Shown here in pieces: positions 37,190-50,077 of a stretch of DNA of 64,000 nt. How positions within the stretch are numbered: position 1 is the stretch's first letter; every line of letters starts with the position of its first letter. The stretch is from Dicaeum eximium. Taxonomy: Eukaryota > Chordata > Aves > Passeriformes > Dicaeidae. Both the position numbers and the translations under genes were made by a program. The stretch spans positions 341,079 to 405,078 of the forward strand of contig VWZP01006006.1 of NCBI GenBank assembly GCA_013396995.1. The letters run 5' to 3'. Under the pieces are notes generated by a model, which saw only the letters and a list, made by a program, of their open reading frames with translations, ran no database searches and had not been told where the DNA came from.

Positions 37190-37510
37190 TTGTAATGAGC
37201 CTAAAATAGCTGCCAGCTTGCAGTGCTGGAATTAATGATAATCGAATGTAACACAAAATTTATTTCCATATTTTGTATTGCTTAAATGATTTCATCTCAG
37301 ATGTAGTATGATTCTTTTTAGAGACGACTACTTCCATTTAATCTCTTTTCCAATTTTAATTTGAATTTCATATTGTTCCTGACTGTTTAATGAATATTTT
37401 GGGACATGGCCATAGTGTTGTTAATTATACTGGAGACTGAGCATAATTAATTCTTTTGGACCCAAAGTCAGCTAGTTAATCGATTTCTGATGAAACTGAA
37501 GATTAAACAC
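37190..37510. promoter_or_regulatory. Candidate conserved noncoding element with homeodomain-type sites
   Basis: Dense TAAT/ATTA cores (aattaatgataatcgaatgt, gttgttaattatactggaga, gcataattaattcttttgg, ctagttaatcgatttctgat) occur in non-repetitive sequence. This texture is common in developmental enhancers, but AT-rich DNA produces TAAT cores by chance. Conservation cannot be seen from one sequence. Confidence 0.2.
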
Positions 37511-40500
37511 AGATAGTTCACTTCTTCCTTCATTCATTTTAATTTTTCCCTCTTTGAATTCCATCAGATTACTTTGGGAAGTCGTTGCTGGCAAATCAAT
37601 TTGTGGACCTATTTGGAGTATTATCCAGATGATAATAGATGGATGATCCACTCAGGCCAGTCACCTTCCTATCAATTTTGGTTTTTTAATTTTTTAAAAA
37701 AAAATTTTGATTCTTTTCAGTAGATTTACTAGCTTTATTTTTAATTCATATTTAAATGATGCTTTACTGCACATTAACAGAATAAGAAGTGATCCTCAGA
37801 ACAGTTCTCTGTAGACCAGACAATTCACAAAGTGAAAGCACTGTAGTGATGTAGAAGACATTGCTCATATAAGTGAGGTATTAACTCGTGTGGCTAAATT
37901 TGATTTTAGGGAATGGCTTGTAAAGGCTCAAATGAAAGAGAAAAATATGTTCGTTTGTTCAGCAGTTGCTTTCACATTTTCTCCCCCTCCCATGCTATAA
38001 ATAATGATATATTTTAATTTTTGATGGTGGGAAAAGCCCTAAAGACTATAAAGAGATAATTAAAAAAAGGGCAGGTAAAAAATTTAAAAGAATAGAATAA
38101 GGACTTCCAGTCAATGAGGGAAACCTTGTCCATTTTTCATTTATTACTTTATTATTACAGTAACAGATAATTCTAGTTTGCTACTTTCATACTGGAATGG
38201 CTCATGATCTGAATGTACTCTTGCACTGTATTCAATATCCCATTGTGAACAGACTTAAGACAGCTTTTAGTGCTGTTTCTTTACAGGAAAGAGAAAAAAA
38301 GCACAAGTGTACCAGATGATTTGTTATCTATAATTTCTGGAAAACTAGGGTCAGCAATAAAATATTTAACAATGGCTGCTTACATAAATTAATCCCCTTT
38401 GGACAAGATGTGTAAATGTATAATTCAAACTCCTCAGCACTTGAGGACTTTATATGTTAAATTTATATTAAATGCATTACTGAATAAAAGCCTTAGTATT
38501 AATTTAGAAATATTTTCTGTTTCACAGACCAAGATCAGATCTGCATATTCTTTATCAAAAATTATATTGTTTAACATTCAAACAGCAACTTTGTCAATCA
38601 GTAGAAACAAAGACTTCACCAGATTAAAAGCTCTATTCAGTTTCTAATTAATGTTCTTTGGTATAATTTTGGCACCCTTTCTGCATATTTATAGCTGTCA
38701 GTGGTTATCGTGAAATTCTGTTCCCCCAGAAATTAATTTTACATTTTAAATGAAGTGAAATGTTAGTAGTTTATTGTAATATTAAAGCTTTTTAAGTTCA
38801 GCCTTCTTTTAAGGGAAATGTAAGTATTAAACAGCAATGTGAGAGGAAAAAGCTTTAAAATTTTACATCCAAGTTTCACTTTACAGAACTGCAGAGTGCT
38901 AGGTAAGGAAAGTATTTGGTCTCAAAATTACGACATGGAAAGAAACCTAATGAGAGTAATGAGGGATGTTTGGACTTGGGAATACCTCCACTTACCATGA
39001 AAAAAAGTTTATCTTCAAGTTAAGTCTTGTTCTAAGAGATCATGAAGAAAACTATCAATTGTTTTAGGCTCAAAACAACTTACTCTAAATAGTTGTCTTA
39101 ACTACCTGAATCTGGGAAGATTAAAGTGTTAGAATATAGACTGCCTCTTTACAACCTTCTTATCTCTGAGGTCTAAACAATGTGTGTATGAGTAGGTGAT
39201 TAGGTCTTCAGACTTATGAAAGACTGCACACTAAATCTTGATGTGTCATAAAACAGAAATTTACTCTGTCTCTAGAAAAATCACGTGAACTTCCATAGTG
39301 TTTGGTGATTTGACTGGACACTACTGTGGCCATTGCGTTTATGAAATATTTGTTGAATACTAAGTTATAATTTTAAAATTAAATTTAATTTTAATTTTTT
39401 AATTAATTAAATGGCAGGGAGATATGAAGTAATCCAAGATATTGGATTTTATGCCTTGAATTCTTTCCTTTTCATTGGCAAAAACTCCTGTTCATGTTTG
39501 TGTTACCTGTGGAGATATTAAGAATCAGGGAGTCAGACTTTAAGTGCTGTTAAATTCACATTTGTAGTGACATTTAAAGCTGGGACTTCAGAGAAGTGAG
39601 TTTTCATGACATTTTTGTTTTGCAGCTATTCTCACATTACCAAGCTATAAATGGACAGCTGATTATATGCATAGGGTTATTGAAGGTGAGATAAACAGCA
39701 GAATATGGTAGTAAATAAATTTTCCTCTTCTTTTCCCTTTCTATAGTTTCACACCAAGCCAGTGTAATTTGGTCATATTATATTGATACCTGAACTCTAA
39801 TGGACATCTGACCACATTATTAATTCAGAGGTAGTTAATTAATATTCAGTGGAATAGAGTGTCGCTTTCTATTTATATGCTTGGCTTTTAATATGTATTT
39901 AACTAGATAAATTAGATGGAAATAATAAGAGGATCTGCTGAGTTGTGGGTGTTCCCTTTTTAATGAAAGAAGGAAATTCAATTAGACTACTTAGCATATA
40001 ATCAAAACCGATTTTCTACTTTATGTAGAAAATGTCAAGAGATAATACAATTTCTTTTATTTACACCTTTCATAAGAGAAACAGAAGAAACTACCATTAA
40101 TTCTACCAAATCTAATCAAAAGACAGTAAATAATCTGCTGCAGTAAACTTGCCACAATGCAAACTGCAATAAGGTAACACTGTTAAGGCTCACAAAGGAA
40201 AACCCTGTGTCCTGGCACTTTGTATTTCCACTGTTGCATTTCCTTGATTTATCTTTCTAAAAGTAATTATAGTTATGCTGATGATGATGACAATGGCAGC
40301 AGTGATAACAGTAACAGCTGGTGTGGTAGAAGTTACTGCAAGCAAAATTAGTTTCATTCATTTAAAAATAATATGATCCATCCAACTGCTGAGTATCGCT
40401 AAATGAAGCTATTGGTTACAGTACGTGCCAAAAGACTAAAAACAAAAGCATTGAAACATTCTGTGTTAAAAATGCTGAGAAGGACTCCAGATTTTCCAGC

Positions 40501-41999
40501 TACTTCTGTTACCTACAGCCAGCTTCAGATTTTGATAGTTTGGGGGTTAGAACTATGAATCTGAATATGTGGAATGAACTTTAATTTTGCTCTCTGGCTT
40601 GTTTTATTTTTACAGATGCCAAATAGAGTCAAAAGCCTATCTAAACATCAAACTGGATATTCTGTCTTTAATTAACTCTTTATTTGTTCCCTGCAAAGTG
40701 ATCATGATTATTTGAAGATTTTGTTGTACTATTATTAATCATTTCATAACAAAGGGAACTGTTTCAAAGTTTCTGTCTTAATTTTCATAGGATAGCCTTA
40801 AATATGCCAAAAAGATTCTGGACGTATTTTCTCATGTAAAACTACACTTCAAGCTGTCTACCAAAGTGATCCTGTGGATAAGGAGGGTGAAAAAAACCAA
40901 GAAACAAAATTTGCTTTTTCTCCCTTATTACATTCCTTATTCACCTGTTGGAGGCTGAAGATTCAAAGATGAAGGCTTTTTGTGAAGAGGCATTTTTTTA
41001 AAAAAATTAAGTTGAAGGAGCATCACTATGCTATATATGTTATTAAGCAGAATACTATAGGAAATCTCCTCTTTTCAAAGAGAAGAAATTGCCTAAATAT
41101 TCAGTACCTTCTCTCAGAATTACTTAGAGATTCAAACTATGACTGTGTAGAAACCCAGAAACCCTTCTAAGGACATAACCTAGAACTCCCTTGTCTGAAA
41201 TTCTCTGAACCAGAGGGTTTCTTGACTGCTCTTATTTTTTGGGTCTCTTTGGGGTAGATTACTTCCAGCATTTATTTCAGCACAAAACTCATCTTCACAG
41301 GGATAGAAAAGGAGTCCCACTAAGAGATGAGATTATAGCCTAGAGAAGAGAGCAATGTCCTGGAGGCAGCTATGTCTCCAGGCTGGACTGCTCAGTGAGT
41401 CAGATGGCAATTATATAAAACACCACCATGAGTTGCTTAAAACAAAACCAAATACAAAATTTCTGAAATGGAAGCTCTGAGCGCTGGGTCCCAACAGCTT
41501 AAAGACACCCATATTCAAAGTAGAGGAAATTTAGGCTCGTATTTACTTTTCTCATTCATGTATTCCTAATAAACATGTCATTATGGAGGACAGCAAACTC
41601 TTTCTGCTCATTTCTTACAAAATCTGGCAGTGCTAGGATGGCCTTACAAATCTGGCAGTGCTAAGTGCTGGATCTGTCTCATCCAACCCTTATCATGGAA
41701 GAAAACCTTTACAAAAACAGATAGAATGAACTTGTATTTCACCAAGAAACATGTTTACATGGGCCAGTATAGATTCATTGACAAAACATTTTTTACAAAA
41801 TGTATTCTTTATCTGAACTCATTTTAAAACTAGCTGTTATTCAAATCTTAAAATATTGTACTGACCATGGCCATTTCTTGCAGAAAACTTAGCAAAAATC
41901 TGTCTCCCATCCTAACCTAAATCTTAAGAAAAATATTTAATGAGAGAAGGCATGACAGTGATTATAAAGGATTCCATTTCCATATGATATGTGAATGTC

Positions 42000-42260
42000 T
42001 GCATTTAATTTTTATGAAGATAAATATTGAACACCTGATGCTTTAGAAAATTAATTGTCTGATGCTGGATAGATCAGCTAATATCATTATGGAAATTTCT
42101 GAGTGATATACTTGCAATTGTCATGCATATTGCAATAAGACAGTGCAGTGGGAACCCTTATTTGCCATGGCAACCATTAATTGGATATGCAGGAGGTGGT
42201 GTTTTGCTTTAAATAAATCTGACTGGGTCAGCAATTGAATGTTTCAAATACATTAATTAT
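42000..42260. promoter_or_regulatory. Candidate conserved noncoding element with RFX X-box
   Basis: Non-repetitive sequence with TTTGCCATGGCAAC at 42161-42174, matching the palindromic RFX X-box GTTGCCATGGCAAC at 13 of 14 positions. Close by are CATTAATTGGATATGC (homeodomain-type ATTA/TAATTGG core), CATGCATATTGCAAT, and GATAGATCAG. The density of well-formed motifs is higher than in most of the window. Enhancer function is inference. Confidence 0.3.
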
Positions 42261-45200
42261 ATTTTACACAATTTTTCACTTTTTTTCTGGGTTTGAATTA
42301 GTTTTTTTCTTCATATCTACATGTTCTTCAGAAACAAATGGGATAAAATTGAGTGAAACCCTGGGACATTTTGTTTTATTATTATTTTAGTGAATGCACA
42401 TTTTGTATTTCTAAGTCTGACAAATAAGAGCTGATTGTAATTACATTTGTGCTCCTGCCATGTGTTCTCAGGCCTCTTTCTCCATTGTTTCTTTCTCATG
42501 TGACTATTATTTTGGATCAAATAGCTGCTTTGCATAAATCATTTCCATAAAAATGTATATTTGGTTTTTGATTTACAGAGAATTTGACATAGGAGACAGT
42601 CTTTTTGAATATCACACTGGGATTTTGAGTAAAATATGTTGGGATGTATATATGAAAAATTAACTTCCAAAGAAATTAATCCTAAGCAAATACTCAAAGA
42701 GGAATTATTAAAATCTGAAGACATAGATATTTCAAGGCAGGAAAGTGTGAAGTGCAAAGAAGAGACTCTTCTTTGAGCTATACATTCTATGGCATATTCA
42801 CCAATAATTTTTTTAGAAAGGGTATGATCTTTTCTATGTTGAACTCTGAAGGCATTTATAAATGTGATTAATTTTATAAAAGTGAATAGTTGTGCCTAAG
42901 TCAAGGAAGATGACTCTAGTATTTGAGATCATATTATTTTCTTTACTAACCTCTGGAGGCTTCTGATGACAGTAATAAGTCAATATTCCCTAATATATTA
43001 GTCTTAATACATTAATATTTTCCTGGCGTAATAAAGCATCTGGATTTAATACAGGACAAAAATACCCCCCCTAATATTAGTCAATGAAGATATTGATGCT
43101 TCAGAATTAGTCCACATAGCTTCATCCTGAAGAGTAGTCCATCACTTTGTCAGACTCCCAGGCTTGAGGCCAGCCCCAGAGCAGAATTTGGAGCTGGGTG
43201 TGTGCAAAATACTGGTTACTCTGTGCAGACCAATACATGAGCTCTCTAGGCTGAGGAAGACTTATCTATAACCCTGAATAATTTGTTGAATGTGTCCCAA
43301 CCACCTGCAGTCTTTATTTTAAAGATGTGGTGAAAGTGGCATAGTGTGTGGGTTTTTGGATTTTTTTCTGTTTACTTGTTTTCCTTCTTATGCAATGCAG
43401 CGTAAATCCATATTTAGCAGTAATGCTCTGCAAATGGTCTTTTGGATTGGGCATCTCAGAAGATACAGGGTGTGAAACTTATATTTAGCATTTGACTTAT
43501 TTATTCCTTCAACTGATTTGAGTCCATGTGAATTTACGTGTTTTCCAGATTCTTTCTGGGGTCACAGCCATAATATTTTTATGTCCTGAGAAGATGATCC
43601 ATTTAAATTTATGATCTTTGGTTCAAAATCCTTTTTTTTTTTTTTCATAGATAGTAGTTTTCAGATCTAGCAAAATTCTTAAGTGAATTTAGTTTTGGTA
43701 CAACAGAAACTGTTTTTGACAGTTTTGTTCTAAGCATAATGAGGACACATTAATTTTAATTGAAATCATCACTAAGACATATTGAGCAGAAGTTCTGATA
43801 TAGAATTACAGTGGTCAAAAAGTCATGATAATGACACAGAAATGTCTGGTTTTAAGATAACATATCATGCAAGCTGTTATAACAGAATCTGTCTAAAACT
43901 GTAAGCATAACCTTCTAAATGATTCTATTACATTAACCCTGAATAATCCCTTCTTGTCCATGACAAACAAAACAATATCAAGGAGAGATATGGAAGGAGT
44001 GGCAAGGTTTAACTAAAAAAGGAAATTGGTAGTAAGTACAGATATTTAAGTGGTTATTTTTCGGTCCATAATTTTAATTTTTTTTTTCATCTTGAAAAGA
44101 AAAAAGAAGAAAAACGGCAAAAGGAAAGAAAGAAGGTTTTGTTAAATTGTTGTTTCGGGTTGTTTTAATGCAATACTTCCCCAAAAATACATTTAATTTA
44201 TTTGCCAGCTCTTTTTTCTGTGTGAAATGCAGCAGCTCTTCAGGGGGTTATGGCTGTCATCCAGGCAGCAATCATTTCACAGAATGTGACATTACTTGTT
44301 TAGAATTCAATTATGTTTTCTTTCATGTCAAACAACATTAAATGATCATTTGAATTTTGGTCCTTTGACATCAGTAATTGTTACAATTCATGGCAGATGA
44401 CTCCTCAGATGTCAGAAGCTTGGGCCAATGGAGAAAAATCCTTTTATTTTTCATGTAGATAACAACTGACAATCAAGATGATTCAGAAATGCCTATTACA
44501 GTGGAAATAGTTTTTACTTCTTTAATTTCTGCATAAAGCACCAGTCAGAAGTTTGGTTGTGCACTCATTAATTTTAAAAGACAGACGTTTGCATGACATG
44601 TAAATTGCTGGCTGGTTTTCTTCTCTCAGAAGTAAACCTGAGAAAAGAAAAAAGATGTCCTGCATGGCCACCCATAAAAATCCTTCTTGTTTTTCTTCTT
44701 CTTTCACTGGGTTCTCGGTCATGTCTTCATTACACTTCCAAAGACAAGGTCCTTCACATTGACTGCCCCCCTCTTTTATCAGGTTTATTTGGTGGTGTTG
44801 ACATTCTCACCCACTGCCCAGTGTGAGTTGGTGCATAGCTGGCAGTTAGAGCTCTTTGAGAGGTGTCTAAAATGTGTAGAAGGGAAAAGATGTTAAGGGA
44901 ATAATTGCTGTGGCCTCAGAGCTGAATCAGGGTGTGCAAATCTGCTTAAAAATGAGATGTAGATAACTCGTTAAATTTCCATCTAGTGTTTGGGAAATTG
45001 TATAGAGGTACTGGTCAAGTGTTCTTCCCTTTTATTTTCCTTCTATTCTTTCCTTCATTCACCTATCTGAAATGAAAATAATTTTATGATACAGATCTTG
45101 CTACAGTCATGTTTGCCTACCTTATTTGTGGATTAATGATCCACACAGGATGGATTTCAATGCTTTTTAGAAAATATAACTCTTCAAATTCAGAAAGGTT

Positions 45201-45604
45201 AGTTATTAGCTGCTGTAATTTATTAAGGGGATTATACTTGTGATCTTTCATCCATACTTATTTAACTTAGTGTCTACAGAGTTTTTACAAGTTAATTGGT
45301 TTTGACCTAATTCTCCCAGAAGTGTAGAGTTTTGAATTCACAAAAATGAGTTAGAGAACCTGTTGCCTTTCAACAGAAAATAGGTGTCTATTCCTTGACC
45401 CATTTGAAATCTCTTCCTCAATAATTGAACATGATTTTTAAAAAGAAATTAGTCTTTCACAAGATACAACATTAAAATTATTACCATTTTTGGTACGTTG
45501 CTTGTTTCATATAATCTCCTTTTCAGAGTTGCTTTTTCTTAGTCATTAGCCTCCTCAATTTTTGCATCTTTAGGACATTTTGCAAAACCCTTTTTTTTTT
45601 TTTT
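42261..45604. other. AT-rich unique sequence, nothing firmly recognised
   Basis: No transposon or exon recognised. The stretch 44150-44380 (cagcagctcttcaggggg to aacaacattaaatgatcatt) has a mixed composition similar to conserved noncoding DNA, but carries no decisive motif. Plus-strand frames at 44147-44341 and 44593-44896 have no recognisable domain. Poly-T at 43630-43645. Confidence 0.5.
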
Positions 45605-45665
45605 NNNNNNNNNNNNNNNNNNNNNNNNNNNNNNNNNNNNNNNNNNNNNNNNNNNNNNNNNNNNN
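45605..45665. other. Assembly gap of 61 N inside poly-T
   Basis: 61 unresolved bases are flanked by at least 14 T on the left and by CTTTTTTTTTTTCC on the right. This is a sequencing or assembly gap at a long homopolymer or low-complexity tract. Open frames crossing it are meaningless. Confidence 0.97.
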
Positions 45666-45689
45666 CTTTTTTTTTTCCTTTGCATGGAG

Positions 45690-46322
45690 ATTAGTAGTGC
45701 ATACTTGCAGCCCAGAAAGCCAGCTGTATCTTGGGCTGCATCAAAAGCAACGTGAACAGCAGGTTCAGGGGGATGATTTTGCCCCTCTTTGCTGTCCTCA
45801 TGAGACCCCACCTGGGGAGCTGCACCCAGCTCTGGGAGTCCCAGCATAAGAAGGACACAGACCTATTGGAGTGAGTCCAGACAAGGACTACAAAGATGAT
45901 CAGAGGGCTGGAGCACTGCTCCTACAACACACAGGATGATAAGAATAGGGTGTTCAGACTGAAGGAGAGAAGGCTCCAGAAGACCTTAGAGAGCTTTCCA
46001 GTACATAAAGGGCATTACAGAGAGATGGAGAGGGACTTATTGTAAGAGCATATAGTGACAGAACAAGGGGGAATGGCTTCAAACTCAAAGAGAGTAGATT
46101 TAGATTAGATATAAGAAATTCTCTTTTGTGAAGGTGATGAAGCAGTGAAACAGATTGCCCAGAAAAACTGTGGATGCCCCATCCCTGGAAGTGTTCAAGG
46201 CCAGCACAGATGGGGCACTAAGCAATGTGGTGTAATGGAAGGTGTCCGTGCCCTGGCAGGGGACTGGAACTAAGTGATCTTTAGAGTCCCCTCCCACCCA
46301 AGCTGTTCTATAACTCCATGAT
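45690..46322 (+). mobile_element. CR1 LINE, ORF2 C-terminal end and 3' UTR, 5'-truncated
   Basis: Sense-strand CR1 landmarks run in order: cagcccagaaagccagctgt, cttgggctgcatcaaaagca, gagaccccacctggggagct, gatcagagggctggagcact, then the 3' UTR (ccatccctggaagtgttcaa, aagtgatctttagagtcccc, aagctgttctataactccat) to the degenerate octamer tail. It begins just right of the N gap. The RT catalytic motif is upstream and absent. Frameshifted, not functional. Confidence 0.92.
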
Positions 46323-46859
46323 GATTATTGGTGGGGAAAAAAAAATTGTTATGTCTGTGTGATGCATTATTTTTAAATTGAATTTTGCTTTTAAAACGGT
46401 TTTCAAAACTTACAGAACTGAGCTAGCCATCTCAGGTACACTCTGTACATGGCAATGGCTATTATATTGTGATATTGATTATTTGTAATACTTTATTAAA
46501 AACAGTTTAAAATGGATGGTTTAGCATATGTCTTGGACTTCAAGTTGCTCAGATATAAACCCAAAGGTGAGAAATCATCTCTCAACAAAAGCAAAAGTTA
46601 TGGTTGAATACTAAAAGAAGGCCATGTTTGGCTATCTCAGAGAGTATTCAGAATATTACAGTATTTGAGGATTTTAAGATGCACCTTGAATGTGTGTTTT
46701 CACAATCTACAGATTTCTCCAAGACTCATCCTCATATTTGTTTTTTGAAGATTTTATATTAAAAAAAAATAGATTCTATATTTGCATTATATTGTACCAT
46801 GGTAGAGACAATTTCAAAAATAATCTGCACAACAAGCTAAAATAGAATGTTCCAACCCT
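46323..46859. other. AT-rich spacer between two CR1 pieces
   Basis: Ordinary AT-rich sequence with a poly-A run at 46760-46768. Nothing recognised. Confidence 0.55.
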
Positions 46860-47345
46860 AGGTCTGTTTAGCCAGGCTGGTCTTCTCCACTGGCTTGTCT
46901 TCAGGTGTATGGGGACAGCCTGTCCCTGTAACTAAGTTTACCTCCTCAAGTCACATCCAGCCTTCCTGCTCTCCTTTCCCTTTCAGGACTGCCTCCCAAG
47001 GGGCTCTCTCAACCATTCTGCCCAAGGTCGTCCCTCTGGAAGCTCAAGGTGACAGTTCTGCTGACATCCCTGCTTGCTGCTACAAGAATCAAAAACTATA
47101 ATTTCATCATTGCAGTGCCCCAGATGCCTTCCAACCATTCATATCACCCACTGGTCCTTCTCTGATCACAAACAGTAGATCCAGAGGGGAATTTTGCCTA
47201 GTGGGCTTCTTCTACAGCTGTGTCATGAAGTTATTTTCCAAACACTTCAAGAAACTCCTAGACATTTTCTTCTCTGCTGTAATGTATTGCCAACAGACAT
47301 CTGGTGGATTTTATTGCAGAAACTTTTCCTTGCCTCTTACCCTGT
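46860..47345 (-). mobile_element. Older CR1 LINE internal fragment
   Basis: The plus strand shows the reverse complement of a CR1 ORF2 segment: aatttcatcattgcagtgcc, cagatgccttccaaccattc, gctgtgtcatgaagttattt, cttcaagaaactcctagaca and caacagacatctggtggatt. The last part corresponds to the same region of the element as 35550-35635 (cattccaggagccctctgtt, cagcagacatacagttggtt). It is more diverged and of a different subfamily from the 45.7 kb copy. Non-coding. Confidence 0.7.
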
Positions 47346-48630
47346 TGTTTAGGTAAGAGAGCAAGGTGTAGTTATTTGGTCTCAATTCTTTTTGAAAGTG
47401 AATGCTAAGCCTGGGTGCTAAAACTTTTTGTCAGCCAGTTCTATGGCTTGTTCCTATGAAAAAATATTGTTTATTCTGCTTGCACCTTCAAATCCCAGAA
47501 GCTTTGTGTAGATAATTACATTCTATGTGCAGTCGAGGGCATGACAATAAGCAATCAGTCAATTCCATTATTGTGAGGGTGATACTATGAGGGCTATATC
47601 CAATGTCATTTGCTTCTCTGTAACACATGCTCAGAACACTCTGAGTTCCAGTGTTTTCCTGTTATTATATTTTAAATCATACAGCTAACAATGGCTTTAT
47701 AGTCACTTGGAAGCATGTGTGCTGTGAATACAAATACCAAGAGGCTAATAATTTTGTTTTTAAAAAAAAAGGTTTGATTTATAGTGGGACAAGCAGGTAG
47801 GAAATTACAAGCTCTCCCTCTCAATTTCCCTCTCATTGATAGTAGTAATAATAATGATTATAATAATGACTATTATGTGATGATGATGATGATGATTTTA
47901 TTATAGGATGTTATTTTAAAAAATTTATGCCTATGGTCAGAACTTTATTTTCCTTTTTTAATGCCTGCCAGGAAAATCAAAAGAAAGGACAAGAAAGTAG
48001 TAGTTAACAGTTAATCTCATTTTTTTACCATAAAAGTAAAAATCCTCATAATTATTAATGGCTTTAAACAAAGAAATCCACAAAACTTACTTAGGAAATT
48101 TTTTTGACACAATGTCAGAACTGTAAAAATAGTGTAATTTTTAACCATTTCAAAAAAGTAACAATAGACAATACAGTGTCCCAGACCTCACATTGGTGGA
48201 ATGTTGTGCTTATCTGTTGAAACAATGCTTGTATGAAAGTTTTCCTTGACTGTGGGATTTTTTCCTCAGTCAAAGAGGAACACTGAAATGACAAAAGCCA
48301 TCAGAATACTTCCTGCTATTTTCTCAGAAAAAAAGGTCATAAATCTTCTGAGAAGTTTTTCTTCTGAAAAAAATAGGAGTTCTACCCTATTTTATTGTTA
48401 AGGGGTGAGCTTGCTGTCCTTGTGTTTGCAACATTAGAGAAAAAAGACACTTTAAAGAAAATATGTATGGACCTTCATATATTTTCATACTGTATTATTC
48501 TGATAGCCCTTTCTCTGCTTTGTTAACGACAATATCTCAGTCATGGACATTTTCCCTAGAGCAATACATATTTTAGTTCCTTGGTCAAAATTCATAGTCT
48601 ACTCTTATGTTGTTTGTCCTTTACACATTC
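47346..48630. other. AT-rich unique sequence
   Basis: No gene recognised. A short TGA repeat (47878-47896, about six units) follows several AATAAT steps. Nothing else of note. Confidence 0.6.
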
Positions 48631-48656
48631 ATATATATATATATATATATATATAT
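48631..48656. repeat. (AT)13 microsatellite
   Basis: Thirteen perfect AT units, flanked by cacattc on the left and gtgcatg on the right. Confidence 0.97.
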
Positions 48657-48869
48657 GTGCATGTACTTCGGTGGTCTTCAGTGCGTGATACCTCTGCATC
48701 TTCCACACTTCATAAAACTTGCCATGAAGGAAAATTCCCCGAAAGTCTAATCTTACAGAAATGCTACTGTAGCTGAGTCACCATGGTATCACTATGATTA
48801 CAGCAGTTTATATTGGAGAAAATATTGCTATTCTGCTCAAGATGAAATATGTTTTCCATCACTTATAAA

Positions 48870-48870
<1 letters not shown>

Positions 48871-48902
<32 letters not shown>

Positions 48903-48918
48903 GACTACTACTACTACT
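48871..48918. repeat. (ACT)16 microsatellite
   Basis: Sixteen ACT triplets with one substitution (ACG at 48901-48903). Confidence 0.96.
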
Positions 48919-49863
48919 ATGAAAAGGTATCTTAAATATATGCTGCCTTTTTAAAAGAAAAATATAACTGGCTTTAAGAATATTAAGGAATTAGTGCCTG
49001 ATTTTTCTTGAAATTATCATAAACTTGCATGCTGAACATAGAAACCTAGATTATTCTCTGTGTTGACAATGATGCAGAAACAGCCGTTGAGACAAAGTAG
49101 AAAAAAAAAATCTTCTGCCACTAGTTTCCCTCTCCTGGCTTTTAAGAAGGGAAAAAATATTACTTAGCAAGATGCTTATTCTGGTGATGTTTAAACTTAA
49201 CTGAATGTCAAACAGCACAAAAGGGTGTAAAGTTAAATGAGGCATTAAGTATCCCCCTACAAAGATCAGGTTCTTAAGTCTTGCTCAGCACTCATAACAG
49301 TTGAAGATCACCTTTTGCTTTCTGTTAGGTTCTGTCTAGCACAATTTTAAGAGCAAATATCTGAAGGAAACCTCTGGTTCTGTGGAATCAAGGGTCCTAG
49401 ATAGTTCTCTAGTGATGTTGCCACTCTTAACTTTAGATTGTCTGTAAAGTTTCCTGCCTGTTCCCACTGACAAGGCAATTCCAGCAGCTGTAAAGTTCAG
49501 AGATCTGCTAAATCAGGAACTAAACAATGAACTAAATGCCACTATTTCAGAAGCAAAGCTATTCAACTAGAGAATGGTTTACTATGTAGCATGGGATTTG
49601 GTATTGCTGATGAAGTAACACAAACTTGAAATTGTTTTTTTCTTCCCAGCAGTGATTTTTGGGGACATCACAGGACAAGAGTATTTACCAAATTGCAGGT
49701 GGAAATACTATCATGGTAGCAAGTGATAATAGACTGAGAGATGCTAGGCAAAGAACTGGTGTATAGAACATTAATAAATTGAAGTGTTAATGAGACACAT
49801 TACATTATTTTAAAGTATGTGCAATTAGGGATACAGCTTTTTATGTATAGAACATACATCTAA
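48919..49863. other. Unique sequence between microsatellites
   Basis: No gene, transposon or RNA recognised. Confidence 0.6.
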
Positions 49864-50077
49864 GATATAGATATAGATATAGATATAGATATAGATATAG
49901 ATATAGATATAGATATAGATATAGATAGATATATAGATAGATGATATAGATATAGATATAGATATAGATAGAGATAGAGATAGAGATAGAGATAGAGATA
50001 GATAGAGATAGAGATAGAGATAGAGATAGAGATAGAGATGATAGAGATAGAGATAGAGATAGATATAGATAGATATA
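49864..50077. repeat. GATATA / GATAGA compound hexanucleotide satellite
   Basis: About 214 bases of GATA-containing hexamers. The left part is GATATA units, then a transition with GATAGATATA and GATGATATA, and the right part is GATAGA units with minor interruptions, such as GATGATAGA at 50036-50045. Every unit contains a GATA core. Minus-strand frames here (YISISI-type and YLYL-type) are artefacts of the repeat. Confidence 0.96.

Larger units (their letters stand above)
36181..41999. other. AT-rich unique sequence, possible regulatory stretches
   Basis: No gene or transposon recognised. It includes an imperfect tandem duplication at 36688-36762, a stretch at 37190-37510 with several TAAT cores listed separately, and a short direct repeat (caaatctggcagtgcta) at 41615-41663. 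Open frames are under 85 codons and without motif. Confidence 0.55.

Noticed and set aside
44147..44341. Cys-rich short frame as a possible exon (CVKCSSSSGGYGCHPG)
   Set aside because: No recognised domain and no convincing splice sites; more plausible as unique or conserved noncoding DNA.
45539..45849. Open frames running through the N gap
   Set aside because: The unknown bases and poly-T cannot support a frame; the rest is CR1.
48841..48925. Direct-repeat array considered as CRISPR-like
   Set aside because: It is a simple ACT triplet microsatellite without spacers, in eukaryotic DNA.
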